DNA of 64,000 bases from contig NZ_JAIFZM010000011.1 in the NCBI RefSeq assembly GCF_022095695.1, positions 1 through 64,000 on the forward strand, in the 5' to 3' direction. The position numbers were made by a program, and so were the translations under genes. The stretch is from Oceanobacillus jordanicus. GTDB lineage: Bacteria > Bacillota > Bacilli > Bacillales > Amphibacillaceae. Positions within the stretch are counted from its first letter, which is position 1. Each line of letters starts with the position of its first letter. Shown here in pieces: positions 8,884-18,989 of this stretch. The notes beneath the pieces are model-generated. The model saw only the letters and a program-made list of their open reading frames with translations, made no database searches and had not been told where the DNA came from.

Positions 8884-9657
8884 TTACTTATCTATAAAGT
8901 TTGGCTTGCGTTTTTCCAAGAAAGCCTGGATACCTTCTTTAGCATCCTGGGAACCAAAAACTTCTTTAAATGCATTTGCTTCGGCCTCCAACCCTCTGTC
9001 AAAGAGGTCCGTTTTCGCATAAGGCACTAAGTTCATAATATGTTGAATGGAAGGTTTACTTTTTTCTGCTATTTTTTTTGCAAGTTTACTAGTTTCAGTA
9101 TACAATTCATCTTCTTCCACGACCCTATTGGCAAGCCCAAAGTGATATGCTTCCTCTCCAGATATAGGTTCACCAGATAAAATCATTTCATATGCTTTGG
9201 CATTCCCTACATGCTGCGGTAAGCGCTGTGTTCCCGCAAAACCTGGAATAATACCAAGGGTAAGTTCAGGCAACCCAAGCTTAGCAGATTTTGTAACAAT
9301 TCGAATATGGCATGCCATTGCCAGTTCCAATCCTCCACCAAGTGCAGCCCCATGAATTGCTGCAATAACTGGTATTGGAAAATGTTCTATCTTGTTAAAA
9401 AGCTGTTGCCCTTTTTGAGCTAGTGATTTAGAATCTGAAGAATCTTGAAAAGAAGTAAACTCTTTTATATCTGCCCCTGCCGAGAAAAACCTTCCTTCCC
9501 CTTTTAACACTATTGCCTTCACACTCTTATCAGCTTCCACTTGTTTTAGTTTTTCTTCCAATTCAAATAAAAGTGTGCTAGAGAGCGCATTAGCAGGTGG
9601 ACTTTGAATAGTTAAATATGCTACCCCGTCCTTTACATCATAAGCTAATATAGACAT
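8884..9657 (-). CDS. fadB: Enoyl-CoA hydratase (FadB/YsiB-type)
   Basis: Crotonase-fold hydratase adding water to trans-2-enoyl-CoA in fatty-acid beta-oxidation. Both oxyanion-hole segments are present (SAGAD at 59-63 and GAALGGG at 103-109), as are the two glutamates used by true hydratases, E111 and E131. The length (257 residues) is standard for a monofunctional crotonase. It sits 16 bases after fadR in the FadR-controlled operon, which supports assignment to beta-oxidation rather than to another crotonase reaction. Confidence 0.9.
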   Translation of the reverse strand: MSILAYDVKDGVAYLTIQSPPANALSSTLLFELEEKLKQVEADKSVKAIVLKGEGRFFSAGADIKEFTSFQDSSDSKSLAQKGQQLFNKIEHFPIPVIAAIHGAALGGGLELAMACHIRIVTKSAKLGLPELTLGIIPGFAGTQRLPQHVGNAKAYEMILSGEPISGEEAYHFGLANRVVEEDELYTETSKLAKKIAEKSKPSIQHIMNLVPYAKTDLFDRGLEAEANAFKEVFGSQDAKEGIQAFLEKRKPNFIDK

Positions 9658-9673
9658 CTTTCTCCCCCCTTTG

Positions 9674-10258
9674 TTATTTTACAGTAAGACCATTTGTAAG
9701 TAATTGATGAACGTCTCCTGCCTGATCTCCTAGGTTGTATTTTCTTTCCTTCATTACCCAATTGGTCACCGTTTCATCCAATGTGCCAAATATCATTTGC
9801 CTTACAAGTGGTAGAATTAATTCCTTTCGAAAAGTTCCATCCTGCATTCCTTCTTTAATAATACTGTCAATTAAGGTCAAATAGGGCTTTAAAACTTGGT
9901 TAATTTTTACCCTCAACTCAGGATTAGACTGGCGTAGTTCTAGCTGCGTTACTACAGCCAAAGGTGGATTACTTGCTAACTGTTGAAAATGCATTTCAAT
10001 TAATGCTAAAAGCTTTTTATTCGCATCTTCTTTTTGCTCAATGGACTTTTCGGTTTGTTCTATGAACTGTCCCATCTTCTCTTCAAAAACAGAGACTAAA
10101 ATATCCTCCTTGTTTTTGAAATATAGATAGATGGTGCCATCTGCTACCCCTGCCTTTTTGGCAATTTTTGAAACCTGTGAGGCATGATAACCATTTTCAG
10201 CAATTACTTCCACTGCTGCCTCAATAATTTGCTTATACTTTGGTTTTCGTTTATTCAT
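9674..10258 (-). CDS. fadR: TetR-family fatty-acid degradation regulator FadR
   Basis: A 194-residue TetR repressor. The N-terminal helix-turn-helix covers about residues 7-53 (VIAENGYHASQVSKIAKKAG and the GTIYLYFKNKEDIL segment), followed by a helical ligand domain. In B. subtilis the homologue (YsiA) represses beta-oxidation genes and is released by long-chain acyl-CoA. Here it is the first gene of fadR-fadB-etfB-etfA, and an 18-bp operator of the FadR type overlaps its own transcription start, predicting autorepression. Confidence 0.9.
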   Translation of the reverse strand: MNKRKPKYKQIIEAAVEVIAENGYHASQVSKIAKKAGVADGTIYLYFKNKEDILVSVFEEKMGQFIEQTEKSIEQKEDANKKLLALIEMHFQQLASNPPLAVVTQLELRQSNPELRVKINQVLKPYLTLIDSIIKEGMQDGTFRKELILPLVRQMIFGTLDETVTNWVMKERKYNLGDQAGDVHQLLTNGLTVK

Positions 10259-10292
10259 CTTAATCTCCTAATCTAAACAAGAAATAATCAAC

Positions 10293-10310
10293 TGAATGAA
10301 CCATCATTCA
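10293..10310 (-). promoter_or_regulatory. FadR operator
   Basis: TGAATGAACCATCATTCA is an inverted repeat of TGAATGA around a 4-base centre, closely matching the B. subtilis FadR box. It lies just downstream of the -10 box of the fadR promoter, where a bound repressor would block transcription. Confidence 0.8.
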
Positions 10311-10316
10311 TATTTC

Positions 10317-10345
10317 ATTTTACGATCAAAGATGATTTCTGTCAA
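10317..10345 (-). promoter_or_regulatory. SigA promoter of fadR-fadB-etfB-etfA
   Basis: A consensus TTGACA (10345-10340) and TAAAAT (10322-10317) are spaced exactly 17 bases on the minus strand. The FadR operator begins six bases past the -10 box. Confidence 0.8.
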
Positions 10346-10390
10346 CCGATATAAGTTGTCCAAACTTTTTCCAACAAGAGCCTTATGGGC

Positions 10391-12100
10391 TCATGCTTTT
10401 TGAATGTGTTCCGCTTCTTCCTCTTTCCGTTTTTCTCTTTCTTCATTTACTAAGCTACGTCTAAGTATTTTCCCTACTGCTGTTTTTGGTAGCTCTATTC
10501 TGAATTCATAAATTTTTGGTACTTTATATGCTGCCAAATGCTTTCTACAAAAGCGATTTAATTCTTCCTCATTTAAAGTTGATCCAGACTTAAGTACGAT
10601 GTAGGCCTTAACAGTTTCTCCTCGATAAGCGTCTGGTACTCCTGCGACTACCGCTTCTTGAATACCCTCATGCTCGTAAAGCACTTCTTCCACTTCTCTA
10701 GGATAAATGTTGTACCCGCCTGCAATAATCATATCTTTTTTACGATCCACTACATAGAAATACCCTTCTTCATCCATGTATCCTAAGTCTCCAGTGAATA
10801 GCCACCCATCTTTCAGTACTAGATCTGTTTCTTCCTGATTATTCCAGTAACCTTTCATTACTTGCGGTCCTTTTACTACAATTTCACCTATCTCACCTAT
10901 TTCTGCTTCCTCATCCGTCTCCATTACCACGACTTTACATTCTGTGTCAGGCCAAGGTACTCCAATACTTCCATTAATCCTCTTTTCCCATACAAAGTTC
11001 GCATGGGTTACAGGAGAAGTTTCTGTTAGTCCATACCCTTCCACCAATTTACCACCAGTTAGTTTCTCAAATTGCTCCTGTATTTCGATAGGAAGTGGAG
11101 CGGATCCACTGATGCAGGCTTCAATAGAGGATAAATCATAGTTAGATAGATCAGGATGGTTTAGCAGGCCAATATAGATGGTTGGCGCTCCCGGGAAGAG
11201 TGTGGGCTTTTGCTTATCAATTGTTTTCAATACTTCCTTTGCATCGAATTTAGGCAGTAATACCATTTTGGAACCCACCATGATAGAATTGTTCATGACG
11301 GTTGTCATTCCGTACACGTGAAAGAAAGGCAGAACTCCGAGAACAATATCCTCTTCACCTTTTGTATTATATAACCAAGCATCACACATTTGAACATTAG
11401 AAACTAAATTGTAATGTGTCAGCATAACGCCTTTGGGGTATCCTGTTGTGCCACCCGTATACTGTAGTAATGCAAGATCCTCCATTGGATCAATATCCAC
11501 TTTTTGGTACGAAGTTTCTGATGCAGAAAGTGCTCTATGCCAGCTATGGGTTATCTCTGATTCTTCTACTTTCACAACCATTTTATATTGTCTTTTTTGA
11601 ATAAAAGGATAAACCATATTTTTGGGAAATGGTAGGTAATCCTTGATGCCAGTGACAATGGAATGCGTGATGTTTGTCTTAGGAATAACGTTGGTAACGG
11701 TAGGAAGGAGAATATCCAAGCAAATAATAAAGCTTGCCTCTGAATCTTTTAACTGGTACTCCAGTTCTCTTTCTTTATAAAGGGGGTTAGTCTGTACAAC
11801 AACGGCCCCAGCCATAAGTGTAGCGTAATACCCAATTACCGCTTGAGGACAATTTGGTAGCATAATGGCGACTTTATCGCCTTTATTTAGTCCTTTCTTC
11901 TGCATAAAGAATGCCAGTTTTTTTGCTTCCTCGTACAAAGCCTCAAAACTTATTTCCTTCCCCATAAAATAAAGCGCTTTCTTTTTTGCGAATCGGGAAG
12001 CACTTTCTTCAAGAAATGCGTGCAAGGGCTTCCTGTCATACGTAATACTGGTAGGTATCTCAGAGGGGTAATGCTTTAACCATCTTTTACTCTGCCCCAT
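10391..12100 (-). CDS. lcfA: Long-chain-fatty-acid-CoA ligase
   Basis: Activates fatty acids to acyl-CoA with ATP, feeding beta-oxidation. An ANL-superfamily AMP-forming enzyme of 569 residues. The P-loop-like signature YTGGTTGYPKG is at 214-224, YGLTE lies near residue 350, the GDLGYMDEEGYFYVVDRKKDMI hinge region is present, and the C-terminal catalytic lysine is in the KTAVGKILRR segment. It has its own promoter. A small hairpin (10378-10392) overlaps its stop codon, and fadR follows with a separate promoter. Confidence 0.93.
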   Translation of the reverse strand: MGQSKRWLKHYPSEIPTSITYDRKPLHAFLEESASRFAKKKALYFMGKEISFEALYEEAKKLAFFMQKKGLNKGDKVAIMLPNCPQAVIGYYATLMAGAVVVQTNPLYKERELEYQLKDSEASFIICLDILLPTVTNVIPKTNITHSIVTGIKDYLPFPKNMVYPFIQKRQYKMVVKVEESEITHSWHRALSASETSYQKVDIDPMEDLALLQYTGGTTGYPKGVMLTHYNLVSNVQMCDAWLYNTKGEEDIVLGVLPFFHVYGMTTVMNNSIMVGSKMVLLPKFDAKEVLKTIDKQKPTLFPGAPTIYIGLLNHPDLSNYDLSSIEACISGSAPLPIEIQEQFEKLTGGKLVEGYGLTETSPVTHANFVWEKRINGSIGVPWPDTECKVVVMETDEEAEIGEIGEIVVKGPQVMKGYWNNQEETDLVLKDGWLFTGDLGYMDEEGYFYVVDRKKDMIIAGGYNIYPREVEEVLYEHEGIQEAVVAGVPDAYRGETVKAYIVLKSGSTLNEEELNRFCRKHLAAYKVPKIYEFRIELPKTAVGKILRRSLVNEEREKRKEEEAEHIQKA

Positions 12101-12134
12101 TCTATATCTCCTCCTTTATTACTATACTATTTTC

Positions 12135-12163
12135 ATTATAACGGTAAATTTCAATTTTTGAAA
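12135..12163 (-). promoter_or_regulatory. SigA promoter of lcfA
   Basis: TTTCAA (12163-12158) and TATAAT (12140-12135) are spaced 17 bases, about 35 bases before the lcfA ATG. No FadR-type inverted repeat is visible here. Confidence 0.5.
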
Positions 12164-12177
12164 ATTTTATGTAACTT

Positions 12178-12261
12178 TTATTTAAATAAATACACAATGC
12201 CAACTATCATAAAAATAACCGCTACAACTGTTAATATTTTTGCCAACCTGTCAAGTATCAT
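12178..12261 (-). CDS. 27-residue single-pass membrane peptide
   Basis: A very short frame encoding 27 residues, beginning MILDRLAK and continuing as one hydrophobic helix (about residues 8-26) that ends in a lysine. GGGGAG lies eight to nine bases before the ATG, and it sits 13 bases after the yshE stop on the same strand, so it could be co-translated with yshE. The basic/acidic N-terminus followed by one hydrophobic stretch is what a small membrane protein looks like. Function is unknown, and chance occurrence cannot be excluded. Confidence 0.5.
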   Translation of the reverse strand: MILDRLAKILTVVAVIFMIVGIVYLFK

Positions 12262-12274
12262 AAAAAACGCTCCC

Positions 12275-12682
12275 CTATTCTATGCTAACACCAATAACAA
12301 AGGCTAATCCAATGGATATCATCATGGAAATTAAACCAACTGCTTTGTTTCCTTTTCCAATTTCTTCGTCAACTTTTATCGTTGGGGTGAGAAATTCAAA
12401 AATAAAATACCCAAACAATAATAACAAAAAGCCAAATGCTCCCCAGCCAATACTTTGAAGCACCGTGTCATTATGCTCAATGGAAAATCGAAAAATGGTA
12501 GCTATTCCAAATATTTTCCCTCCAGTTGCCATCGCCACTGCTAAATTTCCCTTTTTAATCTCTTCCCAATTTCTATAAGATGTTACTGTTTCAAATATGG
12601 CTAGGAATACAAGTGTGGCTAATATAACCACACTGTATCTAGCAGCCGTTACAACAATAACATTTTCCCAAAATGTACTCAC
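12275..12682 (-). CDS. yshE: DUF350 membrane protein (YshE-like)
   Basis: A 135-residue integral membrane protein with four predicted transmembrane segments, typical of the DUF350 family, whose function is not established. Polar turns separate the hydrophobic segments, and a charged VDEEIGKGNKAVG loop precedes the last. It follows mutS2 by 21 bases on the same strand, as in B. subtilis (mutSB-yshE), and is followed closely by a 27-residue membrane ORF. Confidence 0.85.
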   Translation of the reverse strand: MSTFWENVIVVTAARYSVVILATLVFLAIFETVTSYRNWEEIKKGNLAVAMATGGKIFGIATIFRFSIEHNDTVLQSIGWGAFGFLLLLFGYFIFEFLTPTIKVDEEIGKGNKAVGLISMMISIGLAFVIGVSIE

Positions 12683-12703
12683 AGCGCTTCCTCCTATTTG
12701 TCA

Positions 12704-15046
12704 CTAACGCAATTCTATGACGGTAACTCCACTACCGCCTTCTCCCGATTCTCCAGGTCTCTGCCCCGCAATTCTCGGATGCTTCTTGACGAACTCTTTT
12801 ACACCATTGCGCAAGGCACCTGTTCCTTTACCATGTATGATGGATACCTTGCTATATCCTGCAAGTAAGCTGTCATCAATATACTTTTCTAGTTTTAAAA
12901 GTGCATCCTCAAACCTTTCTCCACGTAAATCAAGTTCTGTACTAACATGATAATTAGATCCACGTATTGTAGTGAGGGGTTTTTCATAGGTTTGCTTTTG
13001 CTTTCCTAATGGCTGGAGATCCTCACGCTTCATTTTGACTTTCATTATACCGACTTGTACGAGAAATTCCTTATCACTAACCTTTTCTACAATCGTACCC
13101 TTCTGATTAAGTCTCAGAAGTTTCACTTCATCACCAGCTTTGATCTCTTTCTTGGACTGTGCTGGCGCAGAAGGCTGTTGTTCTTTTTTCTTTTGTAGCT
13201 TAGGCTGCGCATCTTCTAGCATCTTTTTCGCTTCGATCCACTCATGTTCCTTTAACTTCGTCTCTGTTTTCATTTTGCGTATTTCATCGACAATTAGCTC
13301 GGCTTCCTCGCGGGCTTTTGCTAATGCTTTCTCTGCCTTTTCCTCAGCTTTCTTATATAAAGCTTCTCGTTTCTGTTCAAATTGGCTCCAGGCATTTCTT
13401 ATGTCTCGATGTAATTCTTCACTTGCTATAAGCGTTCGATGTGCTTCTTCATACTCTTTTTCAGCCGAAAGTTGTGAATCTTCGAGTGAGGCAATCATGT
13501 TTTCCACGCTTTTTGTATCAACACCGATTAACCCTTTAGCCTGGTCGATCACATGATCATTCAATCCTAGCCTTTTAGAGATTTCAAAAGCATTACTGCG
13601 ACCCGGAACGCCAATTAATAGACGATAAGTTGGTCGTAGCGTCTGCACATTAAATTCTACTGATGCATTTACTACATTTTCTCTATTATAACCATAGGCC
13701 TTTAATTCAGGATAATGAGTGGTTGCAATTACTCTGGCCCCTCGACTTATCACATCATCTAAGATGGACATCGCAAGTGCTGCTCCCTCTTGTGGATCGG
13801 TACCCGCTCCAAGTTCATCGAATAAAACTAGTGTCTTATCATCAACCTTCTTCAAGATATCTACGATGTTGGTCATATGCGATGAAAAGGTACTCAGGTT
13901 TTGCTCAATCGATTGTTCATCTCCAATATCGGCAAAAACGTGTTGGAACACAGAAAGCTCACAGCCATCCAATGCGGGAATCTGTAAACCAGATTGTGCC
14001 ATGAGCGTGCATAATCCGATCATCTTCAAAGTGACTGTTTTCCCACCTGTATTTGGGCCTGTTATGACAATAGAGGTATATGACTCTCCAATTTCCACAT
14101 CATTCGGGACCACTTCCTCTTTGGGGATGAGTGGATGTCTTGCTTGTTGCATTTTAATTATTCCATTATCATTCATTTTCGGCATCGAAGCCTTCATTTC
14201 TTTACCCAGTTTTGCTCTAGCAAACATAACATCGATATCTGATAATACCTCGATATTGATTAGTAATGGGGCTTCCTCTAATGCAATCTGTTCGGTGATT
14301 TCCAGAAGAATTCTTTCAATCTCTTGCTTTTCTTTTACCGTTGCTTCTTGGAGCTGGTTATTAAGGTCAACGATTGCTTTAGGTTCCATAAACAATGTCT
14401 GACCTGAGGATGATTGATCATGTACAATGCCACCTATCGCTCCTCTGTACTCTTGCTTTACAGGCAGTACATAGCGATCATTACGAATGGTAATAATGGC
14501 GTCCGAAAGCATATTGCTATTGGTACGTGTATAATTTTCCAATCTATCCCGGACTCTGCTTTCATAGGTCCTTATAGAAGAACGGATACTGCGTAATTTT
14601 TGGGAAGCACTATCCATCACATAACCGTGATCATCAATACAGCTTTTTATTCGTTGCTCAAGTTCTCTTAACGGTGTAATCTGCTCCACAAGCTCTTCTA
14701 AGATAGGGTACGTTTCTTCCAACTTGCCAACAAATTCTTTAACTTGCCTTCCACCATAAATCGTATTTGCCACATCTAAACATTCGTCAGTCCCTAAACT
14801 ACCTCCGATTACCGAGCGCTTGATGCTTGCCCGTATGTCAGAAATACCACCAAGAGGCATTTCTGCATTTAAACGGACAATTTGGGAAGCTTCATCCGTC
14901 TCTTTCTGGCGCTGTATGACTTCTTCCATGTCCACAGATGGCTTTGTTTGAACAGCAAGACGTTTACCTAAAGACGTTGCTGCATGGTCTTTTAATTGAT
15001 CTATAATTTTATCGAATTCCATTACCCGTAGGATTCGCTCATTCAT
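12704..15046 (-). CDS. mutS2: Endonuclease MutS2
   Basis: A MutS-like ATPase without a mismatch-recognition domain. In the family it acts on branched DNA, and in B. subtilis it also rescues collided ribosomes. The 780-residue protein shows the core/lever region, Walker A GPNTGGKT at 330-337, Walker [14 protein letters not shown], a long coiled coil (about residues 510-640), a KOW-like segment, and a C-terminal Smr nuclease domain containing [11 protein letters not shown] and [12 protein letters not shown]. It lies 25 bases after polX and just before yshE. Confidence 0.95.
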   Translation of the reverse strand: MNERILRVMEFDKIIDQLKDHAATSLGKRLAVQTKPSVDMEEVIQRQKETDEASQIVRLNAEMPLGGISDIRASIKRSVIGGSLGTDECLDVANTIYGGRQVKEFVGKLEETYPILEELVEQITPLRELEQRIKSCIDDHGYVMDSASQKLRSIRSSIRTYESRVRDRLENYTRTNSNMLSDAIITIRNDRYVLPVKQEYRGAIGGIVHDQSSSGQTLFMEPKAIVDLNNQLQEATVKEKQEIERILLEITEQIALEEAPLLINIEVLSDIDVMFARAKLGKEMKASMPKMNDNGIIKMQQARHPLIPKEEVVPNDVEIGESYTSIVITGPNTGGKTVTLKMIGLCTLMAQSGLQIPALDGCELSVFQHVFADIGDEQSIEQNLSTFSSHMTNIVDILKKVDDKTLVLFDELGAGTDPQEGAALAMSILDDVISRGARVIATTHYPELKAYGYNRENVVNASVEFNVQTLRPTYRLLIGVPGRSNAFEISKRLGLNDHVIDQAKGLIGVDTKSVENMIASLEDSQLSAEKEYEEAHRTLIASEELHRDIRNAWSQFEQKREALYKKAEEKAEKALAKAREEAELIVDEIRKMKTETKLKEHEWIEAKKMLEDAQPKLQKKKEQQPSAPAQSKKEIKAGDEVKLLRLNQKGTIVEKVSDKEFLVQVGIMKVKMKREDLQPLGKQKQTYEKPLTTIRGSNYHVSTELDLRGERFEDALLKLEKYIDDSLLAGYSKVSIIHGKGTGALRNGVKEFVKKHPRIAGQRPGESGEGGSGVTVIELR

Positions 15047-15071
15047 AAAAGTGTTACTCCTTTTTTCTTCC

Positions 15072-16790
15072 TTATTTATTCCGTGAAAAATATTTCTTTA
15101 ACTCTTCAACGGACCACGTATTCATAACAGTATCTTTTTCAATCCAACCTTTTCTTGCAATGCCTACTCCATACTTCATATGCTCCAACATTTGATAGTT
15201 ATGCGAATCCGTATTTATTGCAAGGTTCACCCCTGCCTCTTGGGCTTTTCTGGCCCACTCTGCAGCTATGTCCAGGCGATTTGGGTTGGCGTTTATTTCT
15301 AAAGCTGTATTTGTTTCTTTTGCTTTTTTGATAAGTTGTTCCATGTCTACTTGATACCCTTCCCGTCTTCCGATCAACCTACCTGTAGGATGGGCAATTA
15401 AAGACACGTAGGGATTTTCAAGCGCTGTCTGTAACCTACCCATTATTTTCTCTTTCGACTGATTAAAATTGGAATGAATCGCCGCAATAACAAAATCCAT
15501 TTCCTTTAAGAAGTCATCCGAGAAATCGAGAGTTCCATCTGGACGTATATCCATTTCCACCCCAGCAAAAATTTGGATATCTTTATATGTTTCGTTTAGT
15601 CTTTCAATTAGTTCTCGCTGCTTCCTTAAACGGTCTTCATCAAGACCATTTGCTACCCTTAGGTACTTAGAATGATCTGTAATCGCAATATAGCGATAGT
15701 TTCTTCTTCTTGCTTCTTCGACCATTTCCTCCAGTGACTGTGCACCATCACTCGCTGTGGTATGCATATGTAAGTCACCACGAATGTCAGTAAGTTCAAG
15801 CAGGTTATTTGAAGAGCGGAATTCTTCCACTTCCCCTGTATTTTCTCTTACTTCTGGAGGGATATTTGGTAAACCAAAATGTTTAAAGAAAGCTTCTTCC
15901 GTGGGAAAGTGTAATGTCTCACCTGTTTCCTCAACGTCTACCCCATACTCATTAATTTTTTCGCCCCGTGATTTCGCAAGCTGTCGCATGGCAACATTGT
16001 GATCCTTTGACCCTGTAAAATGATGTAAGGTGGAAGCAAATTCGGACTGATCAACCAAACGAAAATCTACGTTAATATCATAGATATCCTCAAGTGTCAC
16101 AGATACCTTCGTATCACCTTTTGCGATGACATCTTTAAGGTTCTCTATATTTAATAATGCCTCTCTAACACGTTCAGGCTGTTCGGTTGCAATGATAAAA
16201 TCAATGTCTTTTATTGTCTCCCGCATTCGCCTGAGGCTACCAGCACGGGAGTACTGCTGGATTTCACTAACTTGGCTTAAGTATGCTTCAATTTTTTCAG
16301 CAATTGGAAGCATGATAGCAATTGGCAGACGTTCTGGACGTTTCCCCACTTCCTCTAGTGCAGAAAGAATTTTTTCTGCCGTTTTCTTTCCAAAACCAGC
16401 CAATGCCTCAACCTGTCCATTTTCACACGCTTCTTTTAGAGAGGCTCCATCCCTTACACCAAGCTCTTGATATAGCTTGGCTAATTTCTTACCACCAAGA
16501 CCAGGTAGATCTAATAAAGGTATGAGTCCTTCTGGTATTTCCTTTTCTAATTGTGCAAGTGTTTCCGAATTGCCTGTTTCAACGAATGCTTCAATTACCG
16601 AACTGGTTCCCTTTCCAATCCCACTGATTTTTTGAAAGTCCTCAATGGCAGAAAGCGACCTTTCATCCTTTTCAAGACCCTGCGCTGCTTTTCGGTATGC
16701 AGCTATCTTAAACGTGTTTTCACCTTTTAATTCCATATAAATTGCAATTTTTTCAAGTAATTTAATGACATCTTTTTTATTTAAACTCAT
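15072..16790 (-). CDS. polX: DNA polymerase/3'-5' exonuclease PolX
   Basis: A family X repair polymerase fused to a PHP-type exonuclease. The N-terminal half holds helix-hairpin-helix segments ([29 protein letters not shown]) and the nucleotidyltransferase palm with [15 protein letters not shown]. The PHP domain starts near residue 340 with HMHTTASDG and carries further metal-ligand segments (AITDHS, GVEMDI, AIHSN, LIAHPTG, NTDSH). At 572 residues it is the usual bacterial length. It lies upstream of mutS2. Confidence 0.94.
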   Translation of the reverse strand: MSLNKKDVIKLLEKIAIYMELKGENTFKIAAYRKAAQGLEKDERSLSAIEDFQKISGIGKGTSSVIEAFVETGNSETLAQLEKEIPEGLIPLLDLPGLGGKKLAKLYQELGVRDGASLKEACENGQVEALAGFGKKTAEKILSALEEVGKRPERLPIAIMLPIAEKIEAYLSQVSEIQQYSRAGSLRRMRETIKDIDFIIATEQPERVREALLNIENLKDVIAKGDTKVSVTLEDIYDINVDFRLVDQSEFASTLHHFTGSKDHNVAMRQLAKSRGEKINEYGVDVEETGETLHFPTEEAFFKHFGLPNIPPEVRENTGEVEEFRSSNNLLELTDIRGDLHMHTTASDGAQSLEEMVEEARRRNYRYIAITDHSKYLRVANGLDEDRLRKQRELIERLNETYKDIQIFAGVEMDIRPDGTLDFSDDFLKEMDFVIAAIHSNFNQSKEKIMGRLQTALENPYVSLIAHPTGRLIGRREGYQVDMEQLIKKAKETNTALEINANPNRLDIAAEWARKAQEAGVNLAINTDSHNYQMLEHMKYGVGIARKGWIEKDTVMNTWSVEELKKYFSRNK

Positions 16791-16861
16791 TGTAAATCAC
16801 CTACATCCATTAATAATCTTTTTCATATACTTTAAACATTAAAATTTTACCTATGTCGTCA

Positions 16862-16909
16862 TTGCTTCCTAGCTAAAATTTTTATACTTTCCTAACGTGT
16901 AAAAAAGAC
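16862..16909. repeat. Short intergenic repeat, copy 1
   Basis: A stretch of about 48 bases that recurs at 33447-33493 with only a handful of differences. It lies between yshB and polX. On the minus strand it follows directly after the T run of a terminator-like hairpin. Its most conserved part reads TATACTTTCCTAA on the plus strand. Confidence 0.65.
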
Positions 16910-16978
16910 TGATTCAAACTAGTTAATACCTATTGTACATGACATACAACTGTATCACTACTACTTGAACCAGTCAGT
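16905..16978 (-). terminator. Terminator-like inverted repeat after yshB
   Basis: GACTGGTTCAA and TTGAATCAGTC pair across a loop of about 50 nt, with one mismatch. On the minus strand the second arm runs straight into TTTTTT. Confidence 0.5.
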
Positions 16979-17017
16979 TACGGTACTACTATGTTTTTTC
17001 ATTCACCAGTACATTAT

Positions 17018-17566
17018 TTATTCAGAACGAGCCACTGTATTAAACCAAAGATCTTTTAACTTCTCTGATAAATAAGGGGTGTTTTCTAACATTCCGAGGG
17101 CGATGGAAGAGTCGTTTATCCATGTTTGTATACTAGCAACTGGCGTGAGGGCCAAGATATACAAGACAATAAACAATAATAGATAAACCTCTATAAATCC
17201 TAGCACTGCACCAAGCAGTTTATTTACTGAATTCAAGACAGGTAGAGATGCCACAAAATCAAGCATTGAGGCAATAATCTGTAATATAATTCTTACTGCA
17301 AAAAATATGATAACAAAGGCAATAGCATTATAAAAACCGCTTTCTAACGGTAATGCTTGAAGAAACCCTGCCCAAGCTCCCTCATCTGTTAAGTCGGGAT
17401 AAGGAATCCATAGTTTTAGCTTCGGACCCAAATTATCATAGTATAGGGAGGCTGCTATTAGTGCCACAATAAACCCTAATAAATGGAATAGCTGGAGGAT
17501 GAAACCCCGCTTCAATCCCACTAACAAACCAAAAACTAATATAATCAGTATGATAAGATCAAACAT
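17018..17566 (-). CDS. yshB: CvpA-family membrane protein (YshB)
   Basis: A 182-residue protein of the CvpA/YshB family with four hydrophobic segments (about residues 2-20, 26-42, 75-98 and 123-145). In other bacteria CvpA is linked to colicin V production and to envelope stress; the molecular role is unresolved. It begins two bases after the zapA stop, which indicates one transcript, and the same pair occurs in B. subtilis. Confidence 0.85.
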   Translation of the reverse strand: MFDLIILIILVFGLLVGLKRGFILQLFHLLGFIVALIAASLYYDNLGPKLKLWIPYPDLTDEGAWAGFLQALPLESGFYNAIAFVIIFFAVRIILQIIASMLDFVASLPVLNSVNKLLGAVLGFIEVYLLLFIVLYILALTPVASIQTWINDSSIALGMLENTPYLSEKLKDLWFNTVARSE

Positions 17567-17568
17567 AT

Positions 17569-17832
17569 CTAGTTATCCTCTTTCTTTTTTAATGAGCCTA
17601 ATAATGCTGCATAATCCTCTTTTAATTTTAAGTAATCATTCATAGTATTAACCGCTGTAAGTACTGCAAGCTTGGTGGTATCAAGTTGCCTGTTAGCCTC
17701 TTGAATTTCATTCATTTTTTGATCAACTAGGCTGGCAACGAGGCGAACATGACTTGCAGATTCCTCCCCAACAATCGTATATGATTTATTATGTATATCA
17801 ACAGTAATCCGCGATTTATTATTTTGGGTCAC
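17569..17832 (-). CDS. zapA: Cell division protein ZapA
   Basis: An 87-residue Z-ring-associated protein that bundles FtsZ filaments. It has the usual two-part layout: an N-terminal beta-rich head (RITVDIHNKSYTIVG) and a C-terminal coiled coil (about residues 30-85). The start is a GTG at 17832 with AGGAGG eight bases upstream. It is the first gene of the zapA-yshB pair and is divergent from rnhC. Confidence 0.92.
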   Translation of the reverse strand: MTQNNKSRITVDIHNKSYTIVGEESASHVRLVASLVDQKMNEIQEANRQLDTTKLAVLTAVNTMNDYLKLKEDYAALLGSLKKKEDN

Positions 17833-17983
17833 GGGAATGCCCTCCTGCCTGATAAAAAATTCTACATCTTATATTAACATGAAGTGAATGAATTAGGAAA
17901 CCGAGATATCATGGAACAAACCCGTTTTCTTCTGTCGCTGTTTTTGCTATAGTCAATCTATCGGAAAAAGAGGAGTTGTTTAA

Positions 17984-18919
17984 ATGCCACAGTCTGTGCA
18001 TACGTTACCATATAATACAATTAAGAAAATGATGCAACATTATCATACATCTCTAACTACTACTCCACAAGGGGCGGTTTTCCGGGCAAAGACCGAGCAT
18101 GCAGTCATTACTGCCTACAAATCAGGGAAGGTATTATTTCAAGGTGCGAGTCCTGAAAAAGAAGCAGGTAGGTGGACAGATGCAGCAGCCGACACTTCCA
18201 CTAAAAAAGGGAAGCCAACAGGGAAACCGCAATCAACTTACGCACCCCCTTCTACTTTATTTTCCCAGAGTCATATCGGAACAGATGAAGCTGGTACAGG
18301 AGATTACTTCGGACCTATAACAGTAGCAGGCGTTTATGTAAGTGCAAACCAAATTGATACGTTGAAAAAAATGGGTGTTAAAGACTCAAAAAATCTACAT
18401 GATGATACCATTAGGAAGCTTTCAAGGGAAATTGTAAAAATGAACATCCCTTATACGCTGATGGTGCTTGCGAATGAAAAGTATAATAAGCTACAGGCCA
18501 GTGGGTGGTCACAAGGTAAAATGAAAGCGATGCTACATCACTCTGTCATTAAAAGCCTTCTAAAGAAAACAGAAGATAAACCCATGGAGGGTGTATTAAT
18601 TGACCAGTTTTGTGAGCCGGCAGTCTATAAGCGCCATATTGCTTCTGAAAAACAAGTACTTGCAGAAAAGACCTATTTTATGACAAAGGCAGAAAGCTAT
18701 TCCATTGCAGTTGCGGCTGGCTCAATCATTGCTAGAAGTCGTTTTCTAGATGAAATAGATAGACTGACAGAAAAGCTTGGTGTTACGATCCCAAAAGGAG
18801 CGTCCAAAAAAGTTGACCAAGTTATCGCCAGACTCATCACAGAACATGGGGAAGACGCATTAAACCAATGGGCTAAGACCCATTTTGCAAATACCACAAA
18901 AGCGAAAGCCTATTTATAA
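17984..18919 (+). CDS. rnhC: Ribonuclease HIII
   Basis: Degrades the RNA strand of RNA/DNA hybrids. The 311-residue protein has the N-terminal TBP-like substrate domain (about 1-85) and a C-terminal RNase H2-like catalytic domain starting GTDEAGTGDYFGP (D101, E102). A further acidic residue lies in VKDSKNL and a conserved serine/alanine-rich segment in AAGSIIARSRF. The start has a GAGGAG ribosome site. It is a plus-strand gene between the divergent zapA and convergent pheT. Confidence 0.94.
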   Translation: MPQSVHTLPYNTIKKMMQHYHTSLTTTPQGAVFRAKTEHAVITAYKSGKVLFQGASPEKEAGRWTDAAADTSTKKGKPTGKPQSTYAPPSTLFSQSHIGTDEAGTGDYFGPITVAGVYVSANQIDTLKKMGVKDSKNLHDDTIRKLSREIVKMNIPYTLMVLANEKYNKLQASGWSQGKMKAMLHHSVIKSLLKKTEDKPMEGVLIDQFCEPAVYKRHIASEKQVLAEKTYFMTKAESYSIAVAAGSIIARSRFLDEIDRLTEKLGVTIPKGASKKVDQVIARLITEHGEDALNQWAKTHFANTTKAKAYL

Positions 18920-18926
18920 CCATAAA

Positions 18927-18977
18927 AAAGCCGACCAATTAATCGTGTTTCATCTATCGACTAATTGATCGGCTTCT
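18927..18977. terminator. Bidirectional terminator between rnhC and pheT
   Basis: AAGCCGACCAATTAATCG and CGACTAATTGATCGGCTT form a long stem with about two mismatches. AAAAA lies on the left and TT-rich sequence on the right, between converging genes. Confidence 0.8.
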
Positions 18978-18989
18978 ATAATAATATTA

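Noticed and set aside
13140-14402. Long plus-strand frames inside mutS2
   Set aside because: They mirror the mutS2 coding frame, are rich in serine and cysteine as expected for antisense frames, and have no ribosome sites or known domains.
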